A DNA stretch of 64,000 bases, from assembly GCF_001701025.1 (NCBI RefSeq), contig NZ_CP016793.1:7068001-7132000 (forward strand). The letters run 5' to 3'. Made by a program: the position numbers and the translations under genes. This document shows, one piece after another, positions 1-9,042 of this stretch (within the stretch, counting starts at the first letter, position 1; every line of letters begins with the position of its first letter). Below the pieces are notes generated by a model that was not told the DNA's origin, searched no databases, and was given only the letters and a program-made list of their open reading frames with translations. This DNA comes from Lentzea guizhouensis (GTDB taxonomy: Bacteria; Actinomycetota; Actinomycetes; Mycobacteriales; Pseudonocardiaceae).

Positions 1-635
1 CCTGCAGTTCGGGACGTACTTCCTGAACTCGGCGATCGTCGCCGTGGTGGTGACGGCGGGAAACCTGCTGTTCTGCTCGATGGTCGGCTACGCGCTCGCC
101 AAGCTGGAGTTCCGGGGCAAGCGGACGTTGTTCGCCGTCGTCATGGCGACCCTGATGATCCCCGGCGTGGTGACGTTCGTGCCGCTGTACGTGCTCGTCG
201 TCAACGCGGGGCTGGCGAACTCGTTGCCCGCGCTGATCCTGCCGTTCCTCGTCTCGCCGTTCGGCGTGTTCCTGATGCGGCAGTTCATCGCGGGGCTGCC
301 GGGTGAGCTGCTCGACGCCGGACGCGTGGACGGCGCGAGCGAGGTGCGGATCTTCGCCAGGATCATCCTGCCGCTGTGCGGGCCCGCGCTCGCGACGCTG
401 GGCATCCTCACGTTCCTGGGGAGCTGGAACAACTTCCTGTGGCCGTTGGTGGTGGCGCAGCAGGAGAGCGAGTACACGCTCCCCGTCGCGCTCGCCCTGT
501 ACTCGACCGGGCAGAACTCCATCCAGTACGGCCTGCTGCTGGCCGGGGCCACCATCGTCGTCGTGGGTGCTGGCCGTGTTCCTGGTCTTCCAGCGGCGTT
601 TCATCGAAGGCATCGCGACCACCGGCATCAAGTGA
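1..635 (+). CDS. Carbohydrate ABC transporter permease (MalG/ThuG type), 5' partial, frameshifted near the 3' end
   Basis: Inner-membrane permease of a sugar ABC importer (binding-protein-dependent transport family, COG0395). The frame is open from base 2 and starts inside the protein with a TYFLNSAI segment. Several hydrophobic helices follow, and the EAA-loop region reads ELLDAGRVDGASEVRIFARIIL. The end FQRRFIEGIATTGIK is typical of the family but lies in another frame. Deleting one G from the GGG at 565-567 joins the two frames as ATIVVVVLAVFLVF. The gene is followed after 36 nt by a secreted glucan hydrolase, so it probably imports the released oligosaccharides. The upstream permease and binding protein lie outside the window. 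The single-base insertion is probably a sequence error. Confidence 0.85.
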
Positions 636-671
636 GAGGCCCGCAGTGGATCCAACTGGAGGGGGAGCCCC

Positions 672-2240
672 GTGACATTCACCCGCCGAACACTCCTCAT
701 CGGCAGCGCCGTCGCGCTCGCCGTTCCCGCGTCCGCCACGGCCGCGTCCCGGCACTTCGACCCCGCCAGGGTCCGGGGCTGGGCGAAGGACACCTGGCGC
801 AGCCTCGTCGCCATGACCCCGGCGAGCACCGGCCTGCCCGCCGACAACATCCCCGAGTCGCTCGCCGCCTCCGACCGCTCCGGCTACACCTCGCCGACCA
901 ACATCGGCGGCTACCTGTGGTCGACGGTCGTGGCCCGCGAGCTCGGGTTCATCTCGAAGGACGAGGCGTCACAACGGCTGGTCCGCACCTTGTCCACTCT
1001 GGACCGGATGGAGCACCACGTCCCGAGCGGCATGTACTTCAACTGGTACGACGAGGAGACCGGGGAGGCGTTGCGGGCCTGGCCTGGCACCGGTGCCGTC
1101 GTCCACCCGTTCTGCTCCAGCGTCGACAACGGCTGGCTCGGTGCCGCGCTGCTCGTCGTGGCCGGGTCCGACCGCGGCGCTGCGGCCTTGGCGCGGCGGA
1201 TCTTCGCCAGGATGCGCTGGGACTCCTTCTACAACCCCGGCGACGATCCCGCGCACCCCGCGGTGCGACCGGGTGGCCTGATCCACGGCGGGTTCTTCCC
1301 GTTCGACCACGACCGGCCCGGCGGCGTCTACCAGGGCACGCACATCGGCGGCGACCCCGTCTGGCTGACCAACCACCACTACGACACCACGGTGTCCGAA
1401 ACGCGGATCACCAGCTACCTCGGCATCATCACCGGTCAGGTGCCGCCGAAGCAGTACTTCGCGATGTGGCGGACGTTCCCGGCCTCGTGCGACTGGTCGT
1501 GGCACGAGATGCAGCCGGTGGGGGAGAACCGCACCTACTACGGCATCGACGTGTTCGAGGGCGCCTACACTTACCGCGGCATGAGGATCGTGCCCGGCTG
1601 GGGCGGTTCGATGTTCGAGGAGCTCATGCCGGACGTGTTCGTGCCGGAGGCGAAGTGGGCGCCGCGCTCGTGGGGCCGCAACCACCCGTTGCACGTCCGC
1701 GCGCAACGCGAACACGGCCTGCTGGAGGCGAAGTACGGGTTCTGGGGCTTCAGCCCGTCCAGCAACCCCGCCGGCGGCTACCGCGAGTACGGCGTCGACG
1801 CGCTGGGTCTGGGGCCGGGCAACGAGCCGGGCAACGGCGCCAACGGCTACTTCTCCGACCAGGAGATGACGAACTACGACGTCGGCTTCGGCACCTGCCG
1901 TCCCGCCACCGCACCGACACCGGTGTACGGCTACGGCGTGGTCACCCCGCACGCGGCGTTCCTCGCGATGATGCACGAACGCGACGAGGCGTACACGAAC
2001 CTGCTCAAGATCCAGCAGGACCTGCGCGCCTACGGCAGGGGCGGGTTCTTCGACGCCGTCGCCGTGCGGTCGGGCACCATCGCGCGCCGCTACCTCTCCC
2101 TGGACCAGGCGATGGTCATGGGAGCGATCGGGAACGTCCTGTGCGGGGACGTGGTCCGGCGGGCGTTCGCGACCCCGGCCGTGGAACGCGCGCTCCGCCC
2201 GGTGATCGGTGTCGAGGAGTTCGGCGCGAGCCGAGTCTGA
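672..2240 (+). CDS. Secreted glycoamylase-domain protein (PF10091; GH144-like beta-glucan hydrolase)
   Basis: 522 residues from a GTG start preceded by a GGAGGGGGAG ribosome site. The N-terminus (TRRTLLIGSAVALAVPASATAA) looks like a Tat or Sec export signal. The body has the GGF.PFDHDRPGGVYQGTHIGGD and YGFWGFSPSSNP segments of the PF10091 glycoamylase fold, an alpha6/alpha6 barrel that includes GH144 endo-beta-1,2-glucanases. Sitting between a sugar permease and a GH3 beta-glucosidase fits extracellular cleavage of a beta-glucan. The exact linkage cannot be read from sequence, so 'glucoamylase' should not be taken as proof of starch activity. The gene ends 22 nt before the GH3 start, indicating one operon. 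Confidence 0.82.
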   Translation: MTFTRRTLLIGSAVALAVPASATAASRHFDPARVRGWAKDTWRSLVAMTPASTGLPADNIPESLAASDRSGYTSPTNIGGYLWSTVVARELGFISKDEASQRLVRTLSTLDRMEHHVPSGMYFNWYDEETGEALRAWPGTGAVVHPFCSSVDNGWLGAALLVVAGSDRGAAALARRIFARMRWDSFYNPGDDPAHPAVRPGGLIHGGFFPFDHDRPGGVYQGTHIGGDPVWLTNHHYDTTVSETRITSYLGIITGQVPPKQYFAMWRTFPASCDWSWHEMQPVGENRTYYGIDVFEGAYTYRGMRIVPGWGGSMFEELMPDVFVPEAKWAPRSWGRNHPLHVRAQREHGLLEAKYGFWGFSPSSNPAGGYREYGVDALGLGPGNEPGNGANGYFSDQEMTNYDVGFGTCRPATAPTPVYGYGVVTPHAAFLAMMHERDEAYTNLLKIQQDLRAYGRGGFFDAVAVRSGTIARRYLSLDQAMVMGAIGNVLCGDVVRRAFATPAVERALRPVIGVEEFGASRV

Positions 2241-2262
2241 AAACTGCGTTGGAGGTAAAGGC

Positions 2263-4095
2263 ATGCAGCCCGTGCGGCTGATCTCCGAGGACGGCGTCGA
2301 GTACCGCGACCTCAACGGCAACGGCGTCATGGACCCCTACGAGGACCCACGACTGCCCGTCGCCGAGCGGGTCGAAGACCTGCTGGGGCGGTTGTCGCTG
2401 GAGGAGAAGGCAGGCCTGCTGTTCCACACCGTCATCGAGGCGGGCGAGGACGGCACGGTGAAGGAGGCCCCCGGCGCCATCAGCAAGTCGCCGACCAGCG
2501 TTGTGGTGACGCAGAAACACCTGTCGCACTTCAACGTGCACGCGTTGCTCGACGCGCGGATGGCGGCGCGGTGGCACAACAACCTCCAGCTCGTCGCCCA
2601 GAGCACCCCGCACGGGATCCCGGTGACCATCTCCACCGACCCGCGGCACGCGTTCCTGGAGAACGCCGGGGTGTCCTTCACCGCCAAGGCGTTCTCCCAG
2701 TGGCCGGAGTCGCTGGGGCTGGCCGCGTTGCGCGACCCGGCGCTGGTGGAACGGTTCGCGGACATCGCGCGGCAGGAGTACGTGGCGGTCGGCATCCGGT
2801 ACGCCCTGCACCCGGCAATCGACCTCGCCACCGAACCGCGCTGGGCCCGGCAGGCCGGCACGTTCGGGCAGGACTCCGAGCTGACGGCATCGCTGGCGGT
2901 CGCGTACGTGCGCGGGTTCCAGGGTGCGGAGCTCGGACCGTCGTCGGTCGCGTGCACCAGCAAGCACTTCCCGGGCGGTGGCCCGCAGAAGGACGGCGAG
3001 GACGCGCACTTCCCGTACGGCCGCGAGCAGGTCTACCCCGGCGGGCGGTTCGACGACCACATGGCGCCGTTCAAGGCGGTCGTGGACGCCGGGACCGCCG
3101 CGGTGATGCCGTACTACGGCATGCCGGTCGGCCTGGAGGTGGACGGCGAGCGGATCGAGGAGGTGGGCTTCGGCTACAACCGCCAGGTGGTCACCGGTCT
3201 GCTGCGCGAACGGCTCGGGTTCGACGGCGTGGTGCTCACCGACTGGGAGCTCGTGATGGACAACCACGTCGGCGACAAGGTGCTGCCGGCGCGGGCCTGG
3301 GGCGTCGAGCACCTCGACGCGCACGGCCGCATGGAGCTGATCCTGGAGGCGGGCGCGGACCAGTTCGGTGGCGAGGAGTGCGTGGAGGTGCTGCTGGACC
3401 TCGTGGCGCAGGGCCGGGTGAGCGAGGAGCGGATCGACTCGTCGGCCCGCCGGGTGCTCGCGCTGAAGTTCCGGCTGGGTCTGTTCGACAACCCGTTCGT
3501 CGACGAGGACCGGGCGGCGGAGGTGGTGGGGCGGCAGGACTTCCGCGACGAGGGCCACGCCGCGCAGGCCCGGTCGGTGACGGTGCTGCGGTCGGGTGCG
3601 GACGCGGCGGGGCTGCCGTTGCGGCCGGGGTTGAAGCTCTACGTGGAGAACGTGTCTCCGGAGGCTGCCGCCCGGCTGGGGACCGTGGTGGCGACACCGG
3701 AGGAGGCCGATGTCGCGCTGGTGCGGCTGATGGCGCCGTTCGACCCGAGGTCTGATCTGTTCCTGGAGTCGTGGTTCCACCAGGGTTCGCTCGACTTCCC
3801 GCCGGGCCTGGCCACCCGCCTGGCCAGGATCGCCGCGGTCTGCCCGCTGGTGGTGGACGTGACGCTGGACCGCGCGGCGGTGCTGACCCCGTTGCTCGAC
3901 GTGGCCTCGACCCTGGTGGTCAGTTATGGCAGCACGGACGAGGCACTGGCCGACGCGCTGACGGGGGTGGTCCCACCGGAGGGCCGGCTCCCGTTCGACC
4001 TGCCGCGCTCGATGGAGCAGGTGCGCCGCCACCCGGAGGACGTGGCGGGCTACGACGACCCGCTCTTCCCGTTCGGCCACGGGCTGCGGCCATGA
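2263..4095 (+). CDS. Glycoside hydrolase family 3 protein (beta-glucosidase-like)
   Basis: 610 residues. ATG at 2263 is chosen because TTGGAGGTAAAGGC precedes it; an in-frame codon at 2209 would overlap the upstream gene. GH3 hallmarks are the KHFPGGGPQKDGEDAHF block (K234/H235) and GVVLTDWE, whose D327 is the likely nucleophile. The N-terminus carries a calcium-loop-like DLNGNGVMDPYEDP seen in one GH3 subfamily. The C-terminal alpha/beta domain ends in the common PLFPFGHGL. No signal peptide is visible, so it probably acts in the cytoplasm on imported oligosaccharides. Its stop overlaps the next ATG (ATGA), so the SDR is translationally coupled. Confidence 0.9.
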   Translation: MQPVRLISEDGVEYRDLNGNGVMDPYEDPRLPVAERVEDLLGRLSLEEKAGLLFHTVIEAGEDGTVKEAPGAISKSPTSVVVTQKHLSHFNVHALLDARMAARWHNNLQLVAQSTPHGIPVTISTDPRHAFLENAGVSFTAKAFSQWPESLGLAALRDPALVERFADIARQEYVAVGIRYALHPAIDLATEPRWARQAGTFGQDSELTASLAVAYVRGFQGAELGPSSVACTSKHFPGGGPQKDGEDAHFPYGREQVYPGGRFDDHMAPFKAVVDAGTAAVMPYYGMPVGLEVDGERIEEVGFGYNRQVVTGLLRERLGFDGVVLTDWELVMDNHVGDKVLPARAWGVEHLDAHGRMELILEAGADQFGGEECVEVLLDLVAQGRVSEERIDSSARRVLALKFRLGLFDNPFVDEDRAAEVVGRQDFRDEGHAAQARSVTVLRSGADAAGLPLRPGLKLYVENVSPEAAARLGTVVATPEEADVALVRLMAPFDPRSDLFLESWFHQGSLDFPPGLATRLARIAAVCPLVVDVTLDRAAVLTPLLDVASTLVVSYGSTDEALADALTGVVPPEGRLPFDLPRSMEQVRRHPEDVAGYDDPLFPFGHGLRP

Positions 4096-4853
4096 CGGGC
4101 GGCGTGCTCGTCACCGGTGCCTCGCGCGGCATCGGCCGCGCGACGGCCATCGCGTTCGCCGAACGGGGCCACCGGGTCGCCGTGCACTACAGCAGCCGTC
4201 GCGCCGACGCCGAGGACACGCTCGCGTTGTTGGCCGGGGACGGGCACGCGCTGATCGGCGGTGACCTCGCCGATCCCTCGGTCGCCCGCCGGTTGGTCGC
4301 GGAGGCCGTGGACCGGCTCGGCGCGGTCGACGTGCTGGTCAACAACGCCGGCGTGGCACCGACCGAGGGCAACCGGCACCGCATCGGCGAGGCGGCGTTC
4401 GAGGGCTGGACCGACGCGTGGCAGTCGATGTTCGCGGTGAACCTGCACGGCGCGGTGAACACGACCTGGGCGGTGGCCCAGCACCTGATCGACCGGGGCG
4501 CGCCGGGCAGCATCGTGAACGTGGGCTCGCGGGGCGCCTTCCGCGGCGAGCCGGACCACCCGGCGTACGGGGCGAGCAAGGCGGCGCTGCACGCGTTCGG
4601 GCAGTCGGCGGCGATCGCGCTGGCACCGCACCGGATCTCGGTCACGTCGATCGCACCGGGCTTCGTGGCGACCGAACGGCAGGCGGGGAAGCTCGCCGGG
4701 CCAGGGGGTGACGCGGTGCGCGACCAGAGCCCGTTCGGGCGGGTCGGGACGCCGGCGGAGATCGCGTCGGCGATCGTGTACCTGGCGTCGCCGGAAGCCA
4801 CGTGGTCGACGGGGGCGGTGGTGGACCTGAACGGGGCTTCGTACCTGCGCTGA
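4092..4853 (+). CDS. SDR family oxidoreductase in the glucan operon
   Basis: 253 residues, starting at the ATG that overlaps the GH3 stop. Classical short-chain dehydrogenase: TGASRGIG nucleotide loop near residue 8, NNAG about residue 84, catalytic Ser in NVGSRG, and YGASK (Tyr and Lys of YxxxK). It ends with the normal SDR tail (TGAVVDLNG). As last gene of the permease/hydrolase/GH3 operon it probably oxidises or reduces a sugar or sugar lactone from the released glycan, but the substrate is not evident. It is convergent with the GGDEF-EAL gene; the 111 nt between them show no convincing terminator. Confidence 0.88.
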   Translation: MTGGVLVTGASRGIGRATAIAFAERGHRVAVHYSSRRADAEDTLALLAGDGHALIGGDLADPSVARRLVAEAVDRLGAVDVLVNNAGVAPTEGNRHRIGEAAFEGWTDAWQSMFAVNLHGAVNTTWAVAQHLIDRGAPGSIVNVGSRGAFRGEPDHPAYGASKAALHAFGQSAAIALAPHRISVTSIAPGFVATERQAGKLAGPGGDAVRDQSPFGRVGTPAEIASAIVYLASPEATWSTGAVVDLNGASYLR

Positions 4854-4964
4854 CGCTGCGGGACGGGGTCGCAGGTCGGTGGGCGGCGCGGACGTGGCGG
4901 GGAGGAACCGCCGGGTGGGCGTGGTGGTGGGGCTTGGCCGGGTTCTTCCGCCTGCGCTGCGCCG

Positions 4965-7673
4965 TCACAGGTCCGCGAGCGGCACCGGCCTGCCCAGCAG
5001 GAACCCCTGCGCCAGATCGCACCCGAGCCCCCGCAGGATCTCCAGCTGCTCCACCTGCTCGACCCCCTCCGCGATCACCGTCATGTCCACCGCGTGGGCC
5101 ATCGCGATGATGCTCGTGACGATCGCCTCCGCCTCGTCCGACCGCCCCAGCCCGGTCGTGAACGAGCGGTCGATCTTCAGCGTGTCCAGCGGCAGCGTGA
5201 GCAGCTGGGCGAGCGAGGAGTACCCGGTGCCGAAGTCGTCGATCGCGAGCTTCACCCCCAGGTCGCGCAACGCGGCCAGGGTGCGGGCGGCCAGCGCCGG
5301 GTCGCGGGTGAGAGCGCTCTCGGTGATCTCCAGGCACAACGAGCTCGGCTTCAACCCCGCCTTGTGGGTGGCGTTGCGGACCGCGGACACCAGCCACGGG
5401 TCGTCGAGCTGGCGGGCCGAGAGGTTGACCGTCAGCTCCAGTTCCGGTGCCAGCTCGGCGATCTCGCGGGTCGCGGTGTGCAGCATGTGGGCGCCGATGA
5501 TGTTGATGAGATCGCTCTCCTCGGCGAGCGTGATGAACTCGCCGGGCGCGATCAGGCCGTAGCCGGGGTGCGACCAGCGCAGCAGGCCCTCGACGGCGGT
5601 GCGGCGGTCGGTGTGGAGGTCGACGATCGGCTGGTAGGCGACCCAGAGCTCGTCGCCCATCGGGGCCATCCGCAGGTCCTGTTCGAGTTGCAGGCGGCGT
5701 TGGATGCGTTCGCGCAGCTCGACGTCGAAGAACGCGATCCGGCCGCGGCCGTTCGTCTTCGCCTGGTACATGGCGAGGTCGGCGTCGCGCAGCAGGTCGG
5801 CGCCGTCGCGGGGGTCGCCGGGGTCGGCGAGGACGATGCCCACGCTCGCGTCCACGTGCAGCTGGCGGCCGTCGACGGTGATCGGGCGGTTGAGCTCGGC
5901 GCGCACGTGGTCGGCGAGGGCGGTCGCCTCGTCCGGGCCGGTGATGCCGTAGGCGATGACGGTGAACTCGTCGCCGCCGAGCCTGCCGACGACGTCACCG
6001 CGCCGCGAGCTGCGGCTCAGCCTGGTGCCGACAACCCGCAGCACCTCGTCGCCCGCGCTGTGGCCGAGGGAGTCGTTGATGACCTTGAACTTGTCCAGGT
6101 CGATGAACAGCACCGCGGTGAGGCCCGACCGGTGGGACCGCGCGGCCGGGCTGAGCCGGTTGATGGTCACCGTGCGGTTGCACAGGCCGGTCAGCGCGTC
6201 GTGCGTCGCCTCGTGCTCCAGCTGGTTGTCGATCATGCGGCGTTCGGTGATGTCGGTGAACGACACGACCGTCGCGGACGGCAGCATGCCGTCCTGGGAC
6301 AGGGCGCGGGCGCTCAGCGACAGCCAGACGTGGCTGCCGTCCGGGCGCAGCGAGCGCAGGATCCGGCCGTGCTGTGACCGGCCGGTCGCCCTGGTGTGGG
6401 CCGACGGGTACTGCGAGCGCGGGACCGGCTGACCGGACTCGTCGTGCAGCTCGGCCAGCGACGCCGGCTGGCCGATCACCTCCTGTGCGCGCACGCCGAG
6501 GATCCGTTCGGCCGCCGGGTTGACTGACTCGACGAGGCCCGTGCTGCCGACGACCAGCACGCCCTCCTCGATCGCCGCGACCACCGAGGTGAAGTGGTGC
6601 TCGGCCCGCCTGCGGGCGGTCTCGTCGGCGCAGATCAGCACGTAACCGTCGTCCATCTGCGCGACCGACACCCGCACCGCGAGCGTGCCGCCGTCGGACC
6701 GCCGGTGCACGGCGTGGACCACCCCGCCCGACTCCAGCACCTCCACCGGGTCGAGCGGCGCACCCACCACCGCGCTGATCGGCTGCCCGACCGCGTCGGC
6801 CGCCGGACGGCCGTAGACGTTCTCCGCGCTGCGGTTCCAGCTCGTCACGACGCCGGCGGAGGTGGTGGCGATCAGCGCGTCGCTCACGTGCGCGGCGAGC
6901 GCGGCCTGGTAACGCAGGTTCGCCGCGGCGGCCTTCTGCTCGGTGACGTCCCGCATGATCACCTGGAACGCCGGCCTGCCCTCCCAGGTGGTGCGCACGG
7001 AGACCGACTCGATGTCGGTCGTGCTGCCGTCGAACCCGACCAGCACGGCCTCCGACGGCTCGCTCGTCGCGCCGGGCACGGTCAGCTTCGCGATCCGGCT
7101 CAGCATCTCCGCCTGCGAGTCGGCGTGGACGAACCCGGTGATCGGCCGGCCGATCAGGTCCGCCTCCGACCGCGCCCGCACGAACCGCACGGCAGCCGGG
7201 TTCGCGTAGACGAGCACGCCGGCCTCGTGCACGACGATCGCCTCGGGTGCGAGGTCGACGAGGAGCCGGTACCGGTCGGCGAGGTCGGCGAGCTCCTGCT
7301 GCTGGGCGTGCCGCCTGGTCACGTCCGCCACGACGCCGACCAGCGCCCGTGCGGTGCCGCGGGTCGAGATGCGGGCGCGGAACTGCAGCCAGCGCCTGCC
7401 GGCCGGGGTGTCGAGGGGTTGTTCCAGCTCGAAGTCCTGCCACGCCGCTGCCGCCTTCACCGCCACGGTCAGCGGGGCGGCCAGCTCGGCCAGCCGGGCG
7501 CGCACGACCTCCCGGTCGGCGCCGGGTACGCCGATCACCGCGTCGAGGCCGGGCAGCCAGCCGAGCTCGTCCGCGTCGAGGTCCAGCCACCACACCACGG
7601 CGGCGCCGACCGACAGCGCCAGTTCGACCAGCAGTTCGTGGTCGAACCCGGTGTCGCCGGTCAGGCCGCTCAC
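4965..7673 (-). CDS. Multi-PAS sensor diguanylate cyclase/phosphodiesterase (GGDEF-EAL)
   Basis: 902 residues from GTG at 7673, chosen for the GGAG seven bases upstream; an ATG at 7769 in the same frame lacks a site. It makes and/or degrades cyclic di-GMP. The N-terminal half (about 10-500) holds three to four PAS/PAC modules with QQELADLADRYRLLVD-type linkers. The cyclase domain has intact GGDEF (566-570), and an RRGD inhibitory I-site (557-560) lies exactly five residues before it. The EAL domain reads EGL (E695), with NLSARQ, EITES, DDFGTG (812-817), KID and EGVE all present, so both activities look possible. No transmembrane segment is seen, so it is probably a cytosolic sensor. Confidence 0.93.
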   Translation of the reverse strand: MSGLTGDTGFDHELLVELALSVGAAVVWWLDLDADELGWLPGLDAVIGVPGADREVVRARLAELAAPLTVAVKAAAAWQDFELEQPLDTPAGRRWLQFRARISTRGTARALVGVVADVTRRHAQQQELADLADRYRLLVDLAPEAIVVHEAGVLVYANPAAVRFVRARSEADLIGRPITGFVHADSQAEMLSRIAKLTVPGATSEPSEAVLVGFDGSTTDIESVSVRTTWEGRPAFQVIMRDVTEQKAAAANLRYQAALAAHVSDALIATTSAGVVTSWNRSAENVYGRPAADAVGQPISAVVGAPLDPVEVLESGGVVHAVHRRSDGGTLAVRVSVAQMDDGYVLICADETARRRAEHHFTSVVAAIEEGVLVVGSTGLVESVNPAAERILGVRAQEVIGQPASLAELHDESGQPVPRSQYPSAHTRATGRSQHGRILRSLRPDGSHVWLSLSARALSQDGMLPSATVVSFTDITERRMIDNQLEHEATHDALTGLCNRTVTINRLSPAARSHRSGLTAVLFIDLDKFKVINDSLGHSAGDEVLRVVGTRLSRSSRRGDVVGRLGGDEFTVIAYGITGPDEATALADHVRAELNRPITVDGRQLHVDASVGIVLADPGDPRDGADLLRDADLAMYQAKTNGRGRIAFFDVELRERIQRRLQLEQDLRMAPMGDELWVAYQPIVDLHTDRRTAVEGLLRWSHPGYGLIAPGEFITLAEESDLINIIGAHMLHTATREIAELAPELELTVNLSARQLDDPWLVSAVRNATHKAGLKPSSLCLEITESALTRDPALAARTLAALRDLGVKLAIDDFGTGYSSLAQLLTLPLDTLKIDRSFTTGLGRSDEAEAIVTSIIAMAHAVDMTVIAEGVEQVEQLEILRGLGCDLAQGFLLGRPVPLADL

Positions 7674-7763
7674 GTCGTGGCTCCAGATCCGTCTGGCGTG
7701 AACATGGGGTGCCGTTATATCCCGTCGCCGCGGTGACCGCTTGATCAGGGTTCGGTCCGGAAA

Positions 7764-7776
7764 GTCCACAGTGGAC
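7764..7776. repeat. GTCCACAGTGGAC palindrome in the divergent promoter region
   Basis: A perfect 6+1+6 palindrome, extended by AA/TT to AAGTCCAC-A-GTGGACTT, in the 186-nt gap between the divergent GGDEF-EAL and ketosynthase genes. The same 13-mer (central A or T) recurs inside genes at 14792-14804 and 57757-57769. It may be an operator or a genome-wide over-represented word. Confidence 0.45.
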
Positions 7777-7859
7777 TTGAAGGCCGTTTCGCTGTGAGGT
7801 GGTTTACACCGTTATCCTTGGTGGAAGAGGTGTCGGCCCTCGGTGTGGGGGAGCTGGAT

Positions 7860-9020
7860 ATGGTCGCGCTAGGTGTGGGTATCTGCGGAATCGGCGTGGT
7901 CAGCGCGTACGGGTGGAACCGCCGGTCGTTCTGGGAGGGACTGATGAGCGGCAAGCCCGCCGCCACGGTCGTCCCCGAGCTGAGCCGGTTCCCCGGTGAC
8001 ACCGTCTGGGCCGCGTGCGTCGGCCAGGGCGGTGACCCGCTGGACGGGCCGAGCCGGTTCGCCCAGGCCATGCGAGCCGCCGCGAGGGAGGCGGTCGAGG
8101 ACGCGGGCACCCGCGGCTGGCAGCCCGGCAGACGGGTGGGGCTGCTGCACGCCGTCGTGCTGGGCGAGGTGGACCTGTGGCGCGAGTTCTACGTCACGCG
8201 CGGTGGTCAGCTGCCGGTGCACGACTACCTGGCGTTGATGCCGTCCACGCCGATGTCGACGTTCATGCAGGAGTACGGTTTCCACGGTCCCGCGATGAAC
8301 GTCTCGGCGATGTGCGCGTCGGGCAACGCCGGACTGATCACCGCGAAGGCCTGGCTGGACGCGGGAATCGTCGACGACGTGGTCTTCGTGGCGACGGATC
8401 TGTCCCTCACCCCGGAGAACGTCTCGCACTTCGTGCGGCTCGGCGTGGCCATCGTGGACGCGGAGCCGCTCGACGCGTGCCGGCCGTTCCAGCAGGGCAG
8501 CAGGGGTTTCGTGATGGGCGAGGCGTCCGTCGCGTTCGTCCTGTCGAGGCGGGCCACCAACCCGTACGCCCTCACCCTCGGCGGCGCGATGTCGCACGAC
8601 GCGTACCACGTGACGTCGATCGACCCGCGCCTCGACCAGATCACCACCTGCTTCAGCGACGCGCTGGACAACGCCTCGGTCAGCGCGGCGGACGTGCGGT
8701 ACCTCAACGCGCACGGTCCCGGTACCGCGCAGTGCGACGCCGCCGAGGCCGCCGTGCTGGAGCAGCTGTTCGCGCCGGACACCGGGATCTACTCCGTGAA
8801 ACCACTCACCGGGCACTGCCAGGGTGCGGCCTCGGCGATCGAGGTCGCCGTGACCGCGATGGGATACGACACCGGCACGATTCCGGCGCCACCGGTCGTC
8901 GCACCCGGACACCCGCGCCTGCTGGACGGGCCGACGCCGGTGGTGGACGGGTTGACGATCAAGTCGTCGCTGGGGATGGGCGGGCACAACTCGGCGGTGG
9001 TGCTGGCGCCGCCCGCCTGA
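7860..9020 (+). CDS. Stand-alone beta-ketoacyl synthase (KAS I/II-like)
   Basis: 386 residues from ATG at 7860, preceded by GGGGGAG seven bases away. The thiolase-fold Cys-His-His set is complete: C152 in MNVSAMCASGNAG, H285 in NAHGPGT and H319 in KPLTGHCQGA. It should therefore catalyse decarboxylative Claisen condensation or a related acyl transfer on an acyl carrier thioester. No ACP, chain-length factor, acyltransferase or other PKS/FAS gene lies nearby, and similarity around the active site is weaker than in housekeeping FabF. It is likely a diverged, self-standing ketosynthase with unknown substrate. It ends in a strong hairpin shared with the convergent EEP gene. Confidence 0.85.
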   Translation: MVALGVGICGIGVVSAYGWNRRSFWEGLMSGKPAATVVPELSRFPGDTVWAACVGQGGDPLDGPSRFAQAMRAAAREAVEDAGTRGWQPGRRVGLLHAVVLGEVDLWREFYVTRGGQLPVHDYLALMPSTPMSTFMQEYGFHGPAMNVSAMCASGNAGLITAKAWLDAGIVDDVVFVATDLSLTPENVSHFVRLGVAIVDAEPLDACRPFQQGSRGFVMGEASVAFVLSRRATNPYALTLGGAMSHDAYHVTSIDPRLDQITTCFSDALDNASVSAADVRYLNAHGPGTAQCDAAEAAVLEQLFAPDTGIYSVKPLTGHCQGAASAIEVAVTAMGYDTGTIPAPPVVAPGHPRLLDGPTPVVDGLTIKSSLGMGGHNSAVVLAPPA

Positions 9021-9036
9021 CCAGACGGGCGGCGCC
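9005..9036. terminator. Bidirectional hairpin between convergent genes
   Basis: Perfect 11-bp stem GGCGCCGCCCG (9005-9015) with CGGGCGGCGCC (9026-9036) around a 10-nt loop. It overlaps the 3' end of the ketosynthase gene and lies just before the end of the EEP gene on the other strand, so it can serve both transcripts. No T-tract follows, as is usual in actinomycetes. Confidence 0.7.
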
Positions 9037-9042
9037 GGTGGC

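Noticed and set aside
44..2281. A 745-codon plus-strand frame covering the permease and the glycoamylase gene
   Set aside because: After base 567 it is an Arg/His/Pro-rich read-through caused by the one-base insertion; the real genes lie in other frames.
7860..9020. Polyketide or fatty-acid biosynthetic cluster around the ketosynthase
   Set aside because: No ACP, acyltransferase, reductase, NRPS or tailoring cluster lies within 10 kb; the SnoaL-like genes are 25-50 kb away in unrelated operons.
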